DNA from: Fomes fomentarius
Lineage: Eukaryota; Basidiomycota; Agaricomycetes; Polyporales; Polyporaceae
DNA: 64,000 bases
Assembly (NCBI GenBank): GCA_022606135.1
Contig: JABYQN010000004.1
Location: 3,038,001-3,102,000, forward strand
Direction: 5' to 3'
Shown: positions 26,266 through 37,757 of the stretch, piece by piece
Layout: each line of letters begins with the position of its first letter
How positions within the stretch are numbered: the stretch's first letter is position 1
Made by a program: the position numbers and the translations under genes
The notes under the pieces: model-generated
What the model was told of the DNA's origin: nothing
What the model saw: only the letters and a program-made list of their open reading frames with translations
Database searches by the model: none

Positions 26266-27293
26266 CTACAGCCACCCGTGGCATTCATGGCAGAGCCCAT
26301 CGGAACGATAGCCGTGATGGTAGAAAAGGGATGGATCAAGCTGAAGTGCTAGCCTGAGTCCCTGGTACCAGCTCATGGCCTCCTGGAGTAGCTTCGTCAC
26401 CCGAGTCTGGCACCGGCCGTCTTTATGGAGGCAGTCCCGAAACGTCCGCGCTCGCTTCGAATCGTAGGTTTCTTCAATGATCTTCCTCGCCGCTTGGGTG
26501 AGGCGCGGAATAGCATCGAGGCAGCATTCGAAGTCCTCATCCGTCAGGCGCTCGATTGCCATCCTCCCTCGCAACTCCATTCCGCAGGGCAGCAGCTCCG
26601 CCCGTGCAGCATACGAACAGCGCGAGCGGGAGCCACTTTTTCTTGTTGAGAGTGTGCGCAAGGTTGACAACGGCGAAAACGTCTTGAGGTCTAACTTTTA
26701 GTCCTATGCCACCAAACTCGACCACCTTCCACTGCGTGGACCACTGACGACTGAGCAAGGAGTACGTGAAGGCTTTGTCGAGACAAGTATCCTCCAATAG
26801 TTTGTCGGCTTGATACTTGTGCGCAATAAGGGTGGCACTGGCAACCGTCGCGAACGGATAGCACCTACGATTGCCGAGCGTCAGCAGGTCCATCGACAAT
26901 TGTCCCTGACTGACATCATCAATGTAGCTGGTTTCTCCGCGCTCGAATTGGGCACAGACAACCTGCAGATAGCAAATGCAATTGCAAGAATGAAGCTAAC
27001 GAGAATACGCACCTGCCCTCTACCGCGCTATTATCATTGATGACCATGCGAAGGAAGTGCCGCAGACCGTCGGCGTCATCGTCCAACCGCACAACCGGAT
27101 ACCCATCCAACAAATCGCCTACATCATCGCCGGGCTGGGCGCCCTGGAGCATGTCTGCAAAGACAGGAGAAGCCCGGATCAGGCGATCTTTTGAAAGACG
27201 AAAGGCCGTGCCGTCTTTCGAAATGAGCACAACGGGATCGTCGACCCAGATCTCTGTGTCGCGCGTGACGGTGTTAACGTGGACGGAGGCCAT
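26266..27293 (-). pseudogene. BTB/POZ-domain gene with a frameshift and altered 3' end (BTB paralog 3)
   Basis: Exon 1 is 27293-27013, starting MASVHVNTVTRDTEIW, with the BTB core (VLISKDGTAFRLSKDRLIRA, SPVFADMLQ, DADGLRHFLRMVINDNSAV). The phase-2 intron joins GCAG to CTACATTG, giving SYIDDVSQGQ, and exon 2 starts at 26927: TLIAHKYQADKLLEDTC and DVFAVVNLAHTL follow the family pattern. Just after WLPLALFVCC (near 26600) the frame breaks: the continuation AELLPCGMELRGRMAIERL and TDEDFECCLDAI is one base off. That frame ends at 26266 with CHECHGWL, shorter than the Cys-rich end of intact paralogs. A recent pseudogene or a one-base sequence error are both possible. Confidence 0.7.
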
Positions 27294-27601
27294 CAGGTAA
27301 AATATCAAAGTGGGCAGTAGTTGTTTGGAGTGGAGGAGGGTGTGATGGGAGTAGGGCAGGTCGAAGGACGTTGAAGAAGTGATATGAGCCTCTCACGAGG
27401 AAACAGTGCTGCGGCAGTCCGGACCCGGCCCGAAACAGTCACACATCCCAGGCTATACGTATACCTTCACACACATATGATAGAAAATCCAGGAGAACAG
27501 GCGTGTGTCGAGCCTGTGTGGATAACGACGTGGATGAGTAGATACTGAAAAGACGAACAAGGTACTGCGGCAGTTTCCGAAGCTATCTGGGGTACCTGAG
27601 T

Positions 27602-27607
27602 CACGTG
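27602..27607. promoter_or_regulatory. CACGTG E-box upstream of PHO88
   Basis: CACGTG is the high-affinity core of Pho4-type bHLH sites. It lies 171 bp upstream of the PHO88 start, within the 484 bp divergent region shared with BTB paralog 3. Control by phosphate status is an inference. Confidence 0.4.
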
Positions 27608-27777
27608 CTTGGAGGAGCAGTATACCTTCCCCAAAAGGGAGCGACACGTCTAACCCAGATTTTGGCGCAACTCCTCTCGTCCTCCCTCTCCTCAGCACCT
27701 CTCACTCTTCCCTCCGACCTCCTTGAAGGCACCTCCGTCCTCCGGCTTCTCTCTCTATACCACACGACGCTACCGCC

Positions 27778-28868
27778 ATGAACCCCGCCGTGACCAACCT
27801 CGTCATTTCCCTCGGTGCCATGCAAGGTCTGTCCGCTTCGCTGTCCTTCGTGCACGCGGGTGCTGACCTGGCCCGCTGTCTTTCCGGTCTTGTGTATTGT
27901 CTCCGCTACTGCACATCCTCTATGCAACTTAATGCTCCTCTCCACTCCGTACGCGTGCGGCGTTGCTGACCTTGTCGGGGGATGACGAATAGTGGCGAGG
28001 AGGATCCCCTTCGACGACCCGCAGACGCTGACGTACGTGCGGATCGCGTATGTCGCGACGCAGGTGACCGTCCTCGGCGTGTACTACTACGTCGCTCAGC
28101 AGGTGCGTAGTGTTCTTGTGCTCATGCTCGCGAGGGGCGCATGCGTCATGATGAGCTCACACGACCGCTTGTAGATCAAGAAGAAGAACGACCAGACCGT
28201 GCTCAAGTATGGTGCGTACTTCACCTCTCTCCCATTCCTTGTCAGATGCGAGGCTGAGGTCGGGAATGTCGGGTTGCTGCAGTCGAGCCTAGTCCGATGG
28301 TACGTCGCTCTTGCCTCTATGTTGTGACCAGGGGTTATTGACCCTATCGCTCGTTCTTTTTCAGGGCCAGGATGGTGGCAAGCTGGTTACAACGACTGTG
28401 CGCGATTATGACCTGCAAGAAACATCCAAGCTTGTCCGTGCGGTATACTTTGGCTGTGCAATGATGGCGTTCATGCATATTTACATGAAGTACGTGGCAC
28501 TTCCCCTCACTCATCCTCCCTTCTTTCGCTCCCCATCGCCCTCTCGCACCGACTCTTCCAACACACACGCATCCCTGCTCACGCTGTCAAGCGTCTTCCG
28601 ACACTTCCCTCATGATACGGGAGTCATCAGAGCTGACGTCACGCAAATCCGCAGGTACACGCAACCGCTTTTTATTCAAGCGCTCATGGGCATCAAGACG
28701 ATCTACGATGCGAAGCCGGTCGCGATCCACGTTTTTGGCAAGCCTGCGGAGGGCGACTTGAAGCGGCCGTTCAAGGCGGGTGGCATGTTCGGTGCTGCAG
28801 CGGACCCGCAGACGGACAAGGCGGCGGTCGACGAGGCGGAGAAGCGGGTCGGCAAGAAGGAGGAGTAG
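27778..28868 (+). CDS. PHO88: PHO88/SND3 endoplasmic-reticulum membrane protein
   Basis: ER membrane protein first linked to phosphate uptake and later to SRP-independent protein targeting (SND3). Exons 27778-27826, 27993-28102, 28175-28211, 28283-28299, 28365-28489 and 28655-28868 give 183 residues with matching phases; exon 4 is only 17 bases. Conserved segments in order: MNPAVTNLVISLGAMQ, IPFDDPQTLTYVRIAYVAT, KKKNDQTVLKYVEPSPM, KLVTTTVRDYDLQETSKL, then YTQPLFIQALMGIKTIYDAK and HVFGKPAEGDLKRPFK. Length and motifs match the fungal family. The C-terminal tail is charged (EAEKRVGKKEE). Confidence 0.95.
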
Positions 28869-29145
28869 AGTGTCGCCTGCACGACCGTGTGTGGTGGGTC
28901 CGTTGTACGTGCGAGCACGCTACACGGTGTATGGTAGGGGGTCTGTTTGTGCGTTATAGGCGTTTCTACTACTCGGATGCTACAAAAGATATCCTCGCTT
29001 AATCCCCTATGCCATGTCCGACCTATGATCTGGATTTTGAGTGGAAGGGCCACAGGAAGGTGATCACGCCCGAACGCAAGTCAACTACACTACATGGTAC
29101 AAGTTCCAATCTCTTCATGGGCCTTGTCTCTCAATCTTTCCCCTC

Positions 29146-29704
29146 TCACAAAGCCCCAGCATCGTTCCCAGCCGCACTTTCGCTCTCATACTGCCTCCCG
29201 CGCTGGTCCGCATACCCACTCGCCAGTCGGTCGCCCATCTCCTTCGCGCCGTCAGGGTTGCGGCCGTACGGGTTGAGCGCGTCGAAGTCGCGGCGGGCCT
29301 CACGCGAGAACTGCGTCCGCGTGCGCTCGTCGGTACCCTGCTTGGCGTCCTGCACCTCGCGCCCGATGGGCCCGCCGTTGAGGGACTGGTCGATCAGACC
29401 GGTGTTAATAGGGGAGAATTGCTGTTGAGTCTGACTCTGAGAATCAGATTGAGGGTCGGCGCGCCGCTGGTTCTGCGTGGAGAAGGTGTTGGAGGCGCTG
29501 TACCCGCCCTCGGAGGTGGCTGCAGTACCCCCATATGTGAGCTTGTGTCTCGAAATGAAAGAAATTGAGGGGGGGACGTACTGTCGTTCTCCGGGGGGTA
29601 GTTGCGGTTCTGGTAGTTGAAGTCGTTGACCGAGTCTACACAAAACAAAGGGTCAGCAACTGAGTCGTGTACATACGTCCTAAGCGACACTCACTATCGC
29701 TCAT
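29146..29704 (-). CDS. Small hydrophilic, probably disordered protein
   Basis: Exons 29704-29695, 29635-29582 and 29519-29146 give 145 residues with matching phases; the first coding exon is ten bases (MSD + one base). The protein starts MSDNSVNDFNYQNRNYPPEN, then Gln/Ser-rich sequence (QSDSQSQTQQQ), then NTGLIDQSLNGGPIGREVQD and a charged segment (SREARRDFDALNPYGRNPDG). No signal peptide, membrane segment or known domain. The composition (Gly, Gln, Arg, Asp) recalls stress-related hydrophilins, but I do not recognise a family and assign no function. Its 3' end faces that of PHO88, about 280 bp away. Confidence 0.75.
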
Positions 29705-31105
29705 GGTTGTCCTGCGAGTTAGGGTGGATGGGTGTATGCGCTCCTTCCCCGCGTAGGCCGCCTGTTATATGCGAAATGTTTGAGTTGGTGCTCGACGCGA
29801 GCGATGACGTCTACGCGCCACCCCGCCACCCCACAGCGACGCGTCTAGCGCTGCACTCCTACGCGTCTGGTACTCATGTCTTGACTCTGGACGGTCATGT
29901 TGACCGAGTCCGAAGTCGCCGATTATATCTGCACCGCGCGCAGCTCATGTCTTTTCGCAGCAATAGTCACACGCGCAGCCATAGCATCTTGAACGCTCAG
30001 TTCCTAATAGTATCTCCCGAGTATTCAATAGTAACAACAACGACGACCTGGCGACGACGTGGGACGGCTGCAAGGGTCAAGCATGTTATGTTCCTTTGTT
30101 GTGAGTCTACACCGCGGCAGCTCTTGATGTTGTTCAGAAAGCCCGCTTCCAGCGAGGATATGCCATGTCGAACAACAATTGTAACTCCGAGTCGTGAGTG
30201 GGAAGAAGTTCTCGACCATACCTCCAAGGTACGTTCTTCGTCTTTTCTTCACCTACTCAACGAGGACCCATTATCTTTCATGCTCATTGATATCCGGTCT
30301 CGCTGTCCTAGGCGATACTGCCGCTCCCGAGAGCCTGATCACAACATGACCGGTGACTGGCTGTGTTAAGGCGGCTAGCATGTCATTGAGAATCTAGGAA
30401 GCGAAGGGACGATAAACGCAGCATTCGACTCACACCAACCCTCGGGCCTCAGGCCCTCAGGGCTCGAAGCTCACCTGTCCATCAGCCGTCCGCCACTCGA
30501 CTCCGAATCGACACATAAGCATTACACCGTGGGTTTGGTCCGGGTATCCCTCCGGCCGTGTGTGCGTGTGCATAGCCCATGCATAACGTACATACGGAGC
30601 GGACATTGTGACTGGAACTCTGGGTATTGTTGTCCCTTTGTACAGATGGGGCTGCGCGGTGAGTGTTTTTGGAGTTCTACCGGCACACGGGCTTGCGGGG
30701 CCTTGTGCATCCTACACTTATCGAAGCCCTCAATTAGGCCCTTAGACGTGAATCGCACTGTGTATTGTATGGCGAACGTCGCTGATAGGAGCTTCCCCGC
30801 AGTCATTCAGCGTTTTGCATGTTTCTTCGTGCTTGGCGGGTACGATGGCTTGTCTATTTGCGGCTCATGAGCGGTTGTAGATGGAGCGATCTCCAATCCC
30901 AGGGCTTATCACCGTCAGATGGGGCTATGCATGAAGTTACCTGCAGAACGGCGACCGGGAGGAATGCGTGTATATAGCTCACACTCAGGTCAGACGCCTC
31001 CAATCCCACCCCACGGACCTATCTGGGATTTACAAAGCTACACCGGTGTTCAGATCTGGTCGAGTTTCCCGCATTGGATTTACCCTTTCCTATCATTCTT
31101 AGGCC
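29705..31105. other. Intergenic region
   Basis: 1.4 kb without a gene I can support. A long open frame in the + strand (to about 30369) overlaps the first exons of the hydrophilic-protein gene and shows no domain. Confidence 0.5.
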
Positions 31106-33064
31106 ATGATCACTGCTACGAAGTGAGCCATTCCTCTCTTCACTACGATCTCGCTTCTCACTCTCTTCCCACCCATAGCTCGGAGAGCGACGCAGGCGCC
31201 TACATTCGTGACCCCGAGGTCCCCCGGACGATGCACACCACTATCCTCCCAGCTACTCCGCGTCGACGCGCATACATGAAGCCGAGCACAACAACGATAT
31301 ACATCTCCGAAACTCCACATACCGCCTTCATTCGCTCAAGCCCATCCCTTCTAGTTTAGATGGCGATCGTAATATCGACGAAGCGCACAAGGACGATGAA
31401 GCCGCCGTTGAGCTGCGTGCGGTGAGGCGCACTCCGAGCCCAACCCCGACTGAGGCCCGAGTTCTCTCGGAGAAGACGCGTATGTGCGATTGGAAGGGGT
31501 ACTATGCGCGTATACGCAACCCCAGGCCGCACTTGACCAAGCGCAACCTCTGTGCGTGTTGCCTCCTTTCCCGTTCTATCTTAGATTGGTCCCGGTGCTG
31601 AGTGTGATGCGCAGGGATCCTGTTGGCGGTGCCTATGGCCATTGCGTTCATCAGTACCTTCCTGGCCTATCAGCAGCGCATCGTGGACCGGTTGCAGCCG
31701 TTTGCGCGGTGGATGCACGAGTGAGTGTGAATCTTGTTTGACGTTCGTTGCCTAGCTCACAGTTATTGTTTACCCTCTCAGTACGCCCGGCGGCTGGCTG
31801 ATTCCCATTGGATTGATGTTCGTTCTGTCATTCCCACCCGTGCGTATATCCATATCCATATGCGTTCCGCTCGCGCAATAGAAGGCGGACACGATGCTGA
31901 CCATCCGTGCACAGCTCTTTGGTCACGAGATCATCGCGATCCTCTGTGGAGACGTCTGGGGTGTCTGGATTGGCTTCGGGATTGTCGCGGCGGGTACATT
32001 TTTCGGCGAACTCGGGAATTTCTAGTGCGTCCTCTAACCTCATTCTCTGGCCTTCTCGCACTCACCTTGCGTCCCCTTCCTCTCACCCGAACCGACTGGG
32101 AATCTACCCCGACTTGGATCGGGCGCTGGCAGCGCATTCAAGTGGTGCTGCAACGCACGCGGGAAGCGGTACGAGCAGACGAAGATCAAGTACGCGCTCT
32201 ATGCGCAGGTCGTGCGCGAGGGCGGGCTCAAGATGCCCACCATCATGCGGTTCACAGCCATCCCTGGACATCGTGAGTAGCTCTGCTTATCTGGAGAGAT
32301 GGGTAGAAGGTGACGTTAGACGCGCTAGTCTTGACGGCGGTATTCTCGACATGCGGGATGAGTGTATGGATGTTCGGCGCGTCGGCCATCCTCTCGCTCC
32401 CGAAGCAGCTCGCGATCGTCTACATCGGCGTGTCCAACGGAAACAGTGGAGGTATGTCTCTTATACCTCATGTTTATACCACTGCCCCCTTCTAGAGATC
32501 CTGCACCACGATTGAGGCGATGCTGACTGCCTATATTCGTGTCCTGCGTTCGCGGCCGGCCACAGTGGGCAGCAACGCTAAGGCGACGGGGGTCAAGGTT
32601 GCTGTAGTGCTCGTCACGGGCGTGATGACGGTCGTCGCGATGCGATATATCAACAAGAAGATGGACGAGGTCAAGCATCGGGTGGTGTATGCAAGGAGAA
32701 AGGCGAGGTGCGTGCCGGCCGTTGTCTCGCCTATCCTTTTACACCAAACGGACCCCTGCTGACGTGTTACTTCGTTCGGCGTATTTTGCCCTCGGGATCT
32801 AGACAAATGAAGGCGCTCGCTGCTGCCGAACCGTTCCTTCTCGCTGTCGACCTCGAGAGTCCACGGTCCGCATCGGACACCATGTTCTCGCTGTCTTCTG
32901 CCCCGGCGATGGACGATAAGATCGCCAAAGAACGCAGTGCCGACGGTCCGGAAACCAGTTCGCAGGCTCGGACACGGGGATCCGAGCCCATCGTGATCTC
33001 TGCGGTGCCGCAGGCGGCGGGAAGAGACGGTTCGCGCGAGGGCAGGAGGAAGTTGAGGTGGTAG
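31106..33064 (+). CDS. TVP38/TMEM64-family (VTT domain) membrane protein, paralog 2 (one-base frame gap in exon 2)
   Basis: Exons 31106-31122, 31179-31551, 31615-31720, 31782-31839, 31915-32024, 32133-32272, 32329-32451, 32566-32707 and 32803-33064; about 443 residues if one missing base is assumed. Internal exons of 106, 58, 110 and 140 bases equal those of paralogs 1, 3 and 4. In exon 2 the frame starting SESDAGAYIRDPE must shift near a C-run at 31221-31226 to read AHHYPPSYSASTR and RRTPSPTPTEARVLSEK; without it a TAG follows. The VTT core is intact: FGHEIIAILCGDVWGVWIG, IVAAGTFFGE, RFTAIPGH, LPKQLAIVYIG, then INKKMDEVKHRVVYARRKAR. The extra intron in the basic tail (32708-32802) also occurs in paralog 5. 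A sequencing error or a very recent mutation would explain the gap. Confidence 0.82.
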
Positions 33065-34839
33065 TTGATGGTCACCGGTGGTTGGCGGAGTCACCTGCCA
33101 GTGCTTGGTACGAGACACGGATTTGGTGCTACTGGGGATAGTCTGCGCACACGCTCTGACTTCACCGATGGACGAGTAATCTGAACGAAAGCAATCGTAA
33201 AATTGTCGTGTGTCGACTTGTAAGACGTGATGATGACCGTTCTTCCTGCTTTGCCTTGAATTATCTAAACGGCTCGCCTCAAATTTCTAGACTTGCAAGT
33301 GGGGATCGGTGCTGGTGAGTGACGATGTTGTGCGTCCTGATCTGCTCCGTTCACTCCGTTTTTGTATGCCACACACATAGCATTCATTGACAAAACTTGA
33401 TGTCACCATCCCTTCGCCGTCAGCCAGTGGCGCGTTCGACACGCTCCTTGCGCCGGGCGCTCGCAGTATGGAGTCGGTGTGGAACGTAACGATGTACAGC
33501 CAAAACGTCTCACGGTCTGCGCACTCGGGTTACGGTGCAACACAGCTTCTTCGGAGGTTGTGTACATAGAACTTGAGTAGTGAGTCCTTCACTGGAAAGT
33601 GCTGGGTCTCCTTTGGTCTTATCTTCGATTCACTCGCTATTATCGTCATGACTCCGCCCACGATGCTATGTACCGCATGTGCGATTCAATGATGCGGCAA
33701 TGCGGCGACGCCGACTGCGCAAATAAGCGCAATCGAGGTAAACTAGCTGGCATTGAGACGTACGCAGCACTGAGCGGTGATCACAGAAGCAACACAAGCT
33801 GGCGGTGCTAGTAGACAGGGTATGTGCTATCCCACATCCCCGCCTCACCGATTCTCGCGAGGATATTACATTGTTCGCGCATTTCACTTGTTCGGCACCA
33901 TATCCCTGCGACTCAGTATACGATCTCGGGCGGTACTCATGTCGGAAATCTCCCCAGCGCCCTCCGGGCCCGGGAAAAGGCATCTAACACTATCCGAGCG
34001 ACTCATCGCGGTCTGGGGGAATTTTCGACAAAGAAGACCGGTAAGTGAGCCCAATGCACCTTCACAGTCCTGCCACTACCCGCATGGTCAACTTCAGCCT
34101 CCCCTTTCTGACTATTTGTCAAAGCGCCCTGAAGCACGCCAGAAGGGTGGCGGTGAATCGATGGAATTTCAACACGCAAGTGTACCGCTTCCTGAGTGAC
34201 GTATATTACCCACATTCACCGTGCAACTACCGGGGGGATTTTCAAACGAGTTCAACTCGAGCCGAGCGGTCCTGCAGATTATGTGCGCAGTCCTGCCGGT
34301 CCTCGCTCCTGTTGTGGAGCAACCAGCGTTCGTATGAAACACCAACTCTTCCACTGGCAGCCCAAATGTATTCTGAGTCTCAGGCTCTCTCACTTGTAAC
34401 CTGGAAATCGACATGCACACTTGTTCGTGATGACCCATAGGACTCTTGCAAGGGTGCTATCTCACTCCTATCCAATGACAAGGTATAACTCGCTCTGGTG
34501 TATGAGCGCACTAGATCAGGGTGACCCAGCAAGCTCATACTGGTGGTGGCTGTGCAGTGGGCGATGACAATTGATCTGACTCCAACCGCTGGCTCTGATA
34601 TGCGAGCCATATGGTGCGCGTAGTTTGACAGGCTGCCAGTGCAAGTTGGAGTGGTTCTCGTTAGCGATGCGCCCTGCGCTTCTTCACGTGTGTACTTATA
34701 TACAGCTGGCCATGTATCATTCTAGTCGCGTCCATATTAGTACTACTTCTCAACCCCCCCCCCCCCCCCCCCTTTCTGTTCTCTCTTCTCTTGACTGCTT
34801 CTCGCTTCTTTTCTTGACCTTCACGATTGCACGACATCA
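33065..34839. other. Intergenic region with a 19-base C tract
   Basis: 1.8 kb without a supportable gene. An uninterrupted run of 19 C occupies 34754-34772, about 70 bp upstream of paralog 3, followed by a pyrimidine-rich stretch that may be the core promoter. Confidence 0.5.
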
Positions 34840-36555
34840 ATGGATCCGAGGTGAGTACTTGGGTTATCAGCGCCTTGCCTGACTAGTACTGTGCCAGTCA
34901 TTGACTGATAACCTGGAATCCGATGTCTAGCACGGGTCCGGCGCAGTTATACGCACCCAGGCCACAGGCGTACACTACTCCCCCACCCTCCTATCCTCCA
35001 ACCATCGTAGAATCGTGGAATCCTCCCCCCTTTATCCACAAGTACATCAAGATCCTCTGCATCCTAATGGATACAAGCAAGAAGCCCATATCGGTGTCTC
35101 ATATCGCGGCGTTGCGCGCACACCAAGCCCAACGCCATCCGAAAGCGAGGCCCTGAGCGAGAAGTCACGTTCCTTTGCTATCAACTTCAAGAAGTATTTC
35201 AACAAGGAGTACCTCAGTAATCCGAGGAATGTCTGTGCGTCGCTTCCCTTCCTCACGATGTGCAACAATGGTTGACTGACGAGCACTCGCCGGATGCACC
35301 AGTCACGCTGGTGGTGACCCTTGTCCTGATCGGCCTTCTGATCACCTTCGTTGTGATGCAGAACAAGATCGTGGAGGCAATGTCACCTGCATCGACATGG
35401 TTGAGAGAGTGAGTTGTCTACTTCGACTTGACCCTAGTGCCTGTGTGACGAGCGTCCTTGTGTCAGAACACCGGGCGCATGGCTCATCCCCATAGGAATC
35501 ATGATCATCCTATCGTTCCCTCCAGTGAGCAATCACCTCGTCGTTCTCGTTACCCGATGTCTAAATTCATCATCGTCTAGCTCATTGGACACGAACTCGT
35601 CGCCATCCTCTGCGGAGATGTCTGGGGTGTCTGGATTGGCTTCGGCATCGTCGCCGCTGGTACTTTCGTGGGCGAGATAATCACGTACTAGTGAGCTATC
35701 TCTAGTGTGTTGTCGTTCAAGTTGGACATTGCTGAGAGCATGTCTTCATAGCACCTTCCGGTATTGCTGCAAGGGAAGGGCCGAGAAGATGGAGGAGAAG
35801 AACCTCAGGTATGCGCTCCTCTCCGCGGTCATTCGCGAAGGGGGCCTCAAGATGGCCATCATAGTTCGCTATAGTGCCATTCCCGCACACTGTAGGTCGA
35901 ATCTTCTCTGTCCTAGTGAATCACGCTGACTTACTTTCCAATCTGCAGTGACCACCGCTATCTTCGCGACGGCTGGTATGCCGTTTATGACTTTCTTCAT
36001 TGCTGCGTTTGTCGCCCTCCCGAAGCAATTCGCAGGTGTCTATCTTGGAGTTGCAGAGCACAGCGGAGCCCCGAAGGATGAGAACGGAGGTATACCGCGT
36101 TGATTCTTATGACTGTCCTATGCGCTGACCTCTCAACAGACAAGAAGGTGACGAAGACGACGACCATTATCAAGATCGTCGTTCTTACTGTCACCATTCT
36201 CATGACCATCATCGCCATGCGGTACGTCGACAACAAGATCGACAACGTCAAGAATCGCGTAATCTACGCCCGCCGGAAGGCTCGCCAGGCGAAGCTCGCT
36301 GGGAGCTCTCCTCCCGCCGTGTCGTCGTTTTCATCCAGCTCCCATACTCTCTACACCTCTGACGTTGATATGGAGGAGGATGTGAGTACTCCGCTCGTGG
36401 GGCCCCGCGGTGTGACGACAGACTCCTCCATCCCGATGAGCATGGCCCCGCCCCCACTCCAGCGCAGGGTCACCGCGGATACAATCCATACGTCCCATAG
36501 CAAGGCTTTGATCCCCACTGCCCGCAGCTTGCCGGGCGCGGACAAGCACCTGTGA
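34840..36555 (+). CDS. TVP38/TMEM64-family (VTT domain) membrane protein, paralog 3 (one-base frame gap in exon 2)
   Basis: Exons 34840-34850 (MDPS start), 34931-35234, 35303-35408, 35467-35524, 35581-35690, 35752-35891, 35949-36089 and 36140-36555. Exon 2 is 304 bases where the phases need 305: the frame GPAQLYAPRPQAYTTPPPSY must shift near a C-run at about 35025-35031 to give LYPQVHQDPLHPNGYKQ and ARTPSPTPSESEALSEK. All later phases match. The VTT core reads IGHELVAILCGDVWGVWIG, IVAAGTFVGE, RYSAIPAH, FATAGM and LPKQFAGVYLG, then a last helix and the basic motif VIYARRKARQAKL. The tail is Ser/Pro-rich. Likely about 412 residues in the intact form. Confidence 0.83.
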
Positions 36556-37757
36556 ATGGGTCGGTTGAGCACATATCCAGTGTTAGCTGCGTTGTACGAG
36601 GAGTAGCGTCCTAGTTATTTCCCTTATGTGATTCGAATATTACCTGTGTAGCCACGAGTCTGTATCTACTTAGGATCCCTCCATAGGAGAGTGTACTTAC
36701 TGCGGATGCAAGAGAAGCGCCGAGGCGCCCGCGTTCTTCCGGATTTCAAATTTGTCCCGGTGTACGTCACCGCCATCCAGTGCACATATCCGACTCTCTG
36801 CTCCGCATGTTTCCCTAGCACCATCTGAACCAACAATGAGTCCGGTCTTCTGTACCGCTTTTACGAGTTGCAAGAGCTAGGACTACAACAACCTGGGTAT
36901 ATAGGAAATCCTTCGTACGTGCCATCGAGGGACGTGACTGATTACTTCAGCGAGTCTGATACACAGCGAAGGTGACGTCCCCATCTGAGCTGAAGTTTCG
37001 CCACTTGTATTGAAAATACCCAATCGGAAAATGCATATGTGCATCCCAAGTCCCCATATATTGTTACTACGACCCAATCTCTCAAGCCTAGCATCCTGTC
37101 CGTGCCGCAAATATTGTTGACGCTTGGAAACAATCCTCGCCCGCGATTGCACGCTACCACTATCAGTGTGAAAGATACTCGTATGTATATCCGATGTTAT
37201 GTCAACACGCCCTCATACCCTATGGGTTTGACAGGGCAAGTATTTCTCTCCTTTCCAACCTCTTACCCGCGCAATCCTGTGCGGCGCAAGCTCGCGCGGC
37301 GTAAGTATCACGAGAGAATTTCACAGTGAACTGATGTCTACGCTTCATTCAGGACTTTTAATTATGACATTGTACATCGATACGTGCAAACGTCGGAAGC
37401 TTCGCAGTGCCGTTTCAGAATGCTAGAGCGCTCCGTACGCTGAGGTCCGGATGGGTGCTTACTGCGCCTCATATCACATACCCGAACCACAACGCTACCC
37501 GCTCGCTAATTTTAACTTCCAGGAGCGTGTACCCTCCGGAAGCGGTTCTCGAGCTAGGTTATGCCAACTCGTGGTGATCGTCTCTGCAAACACATTACTG
37601 TGCCCGCTCATAACGACAGATTCTCCACAGCCCCGGTACACTTCACTCATATCCGATGCATGCCGGTTTCTCCATATAAGAAAGTGCCCTGCGTCCTCAC
37701 ATACCGACCATCTTCTCCAGCTTCGCACTCAGTTCCTATCTTCAGCCTCCCATCACG
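36556..37757. other. Intergenic region
   Basis: 1.2 kb between TVP38-like paralogs 3 and 4; nothing recognised. Confidence 0.5.

Noticed and set aside
18885..29704. Idea that the FAD oxidase, DUF6533 protein and neighbours form a secondary-metabolite cluster
   Set aside because: No synthase, terpene cyclase, P450 or transporter is present; the neighbours are housekeeping genes.
29617..30369. 250-residue open frame on the + strand
   Set aside because: It overlaps the first exons of the minus-strand hydrophilic-protein gene, has no domain or hydrophobic pattern, and lacks a convincing ATG context.
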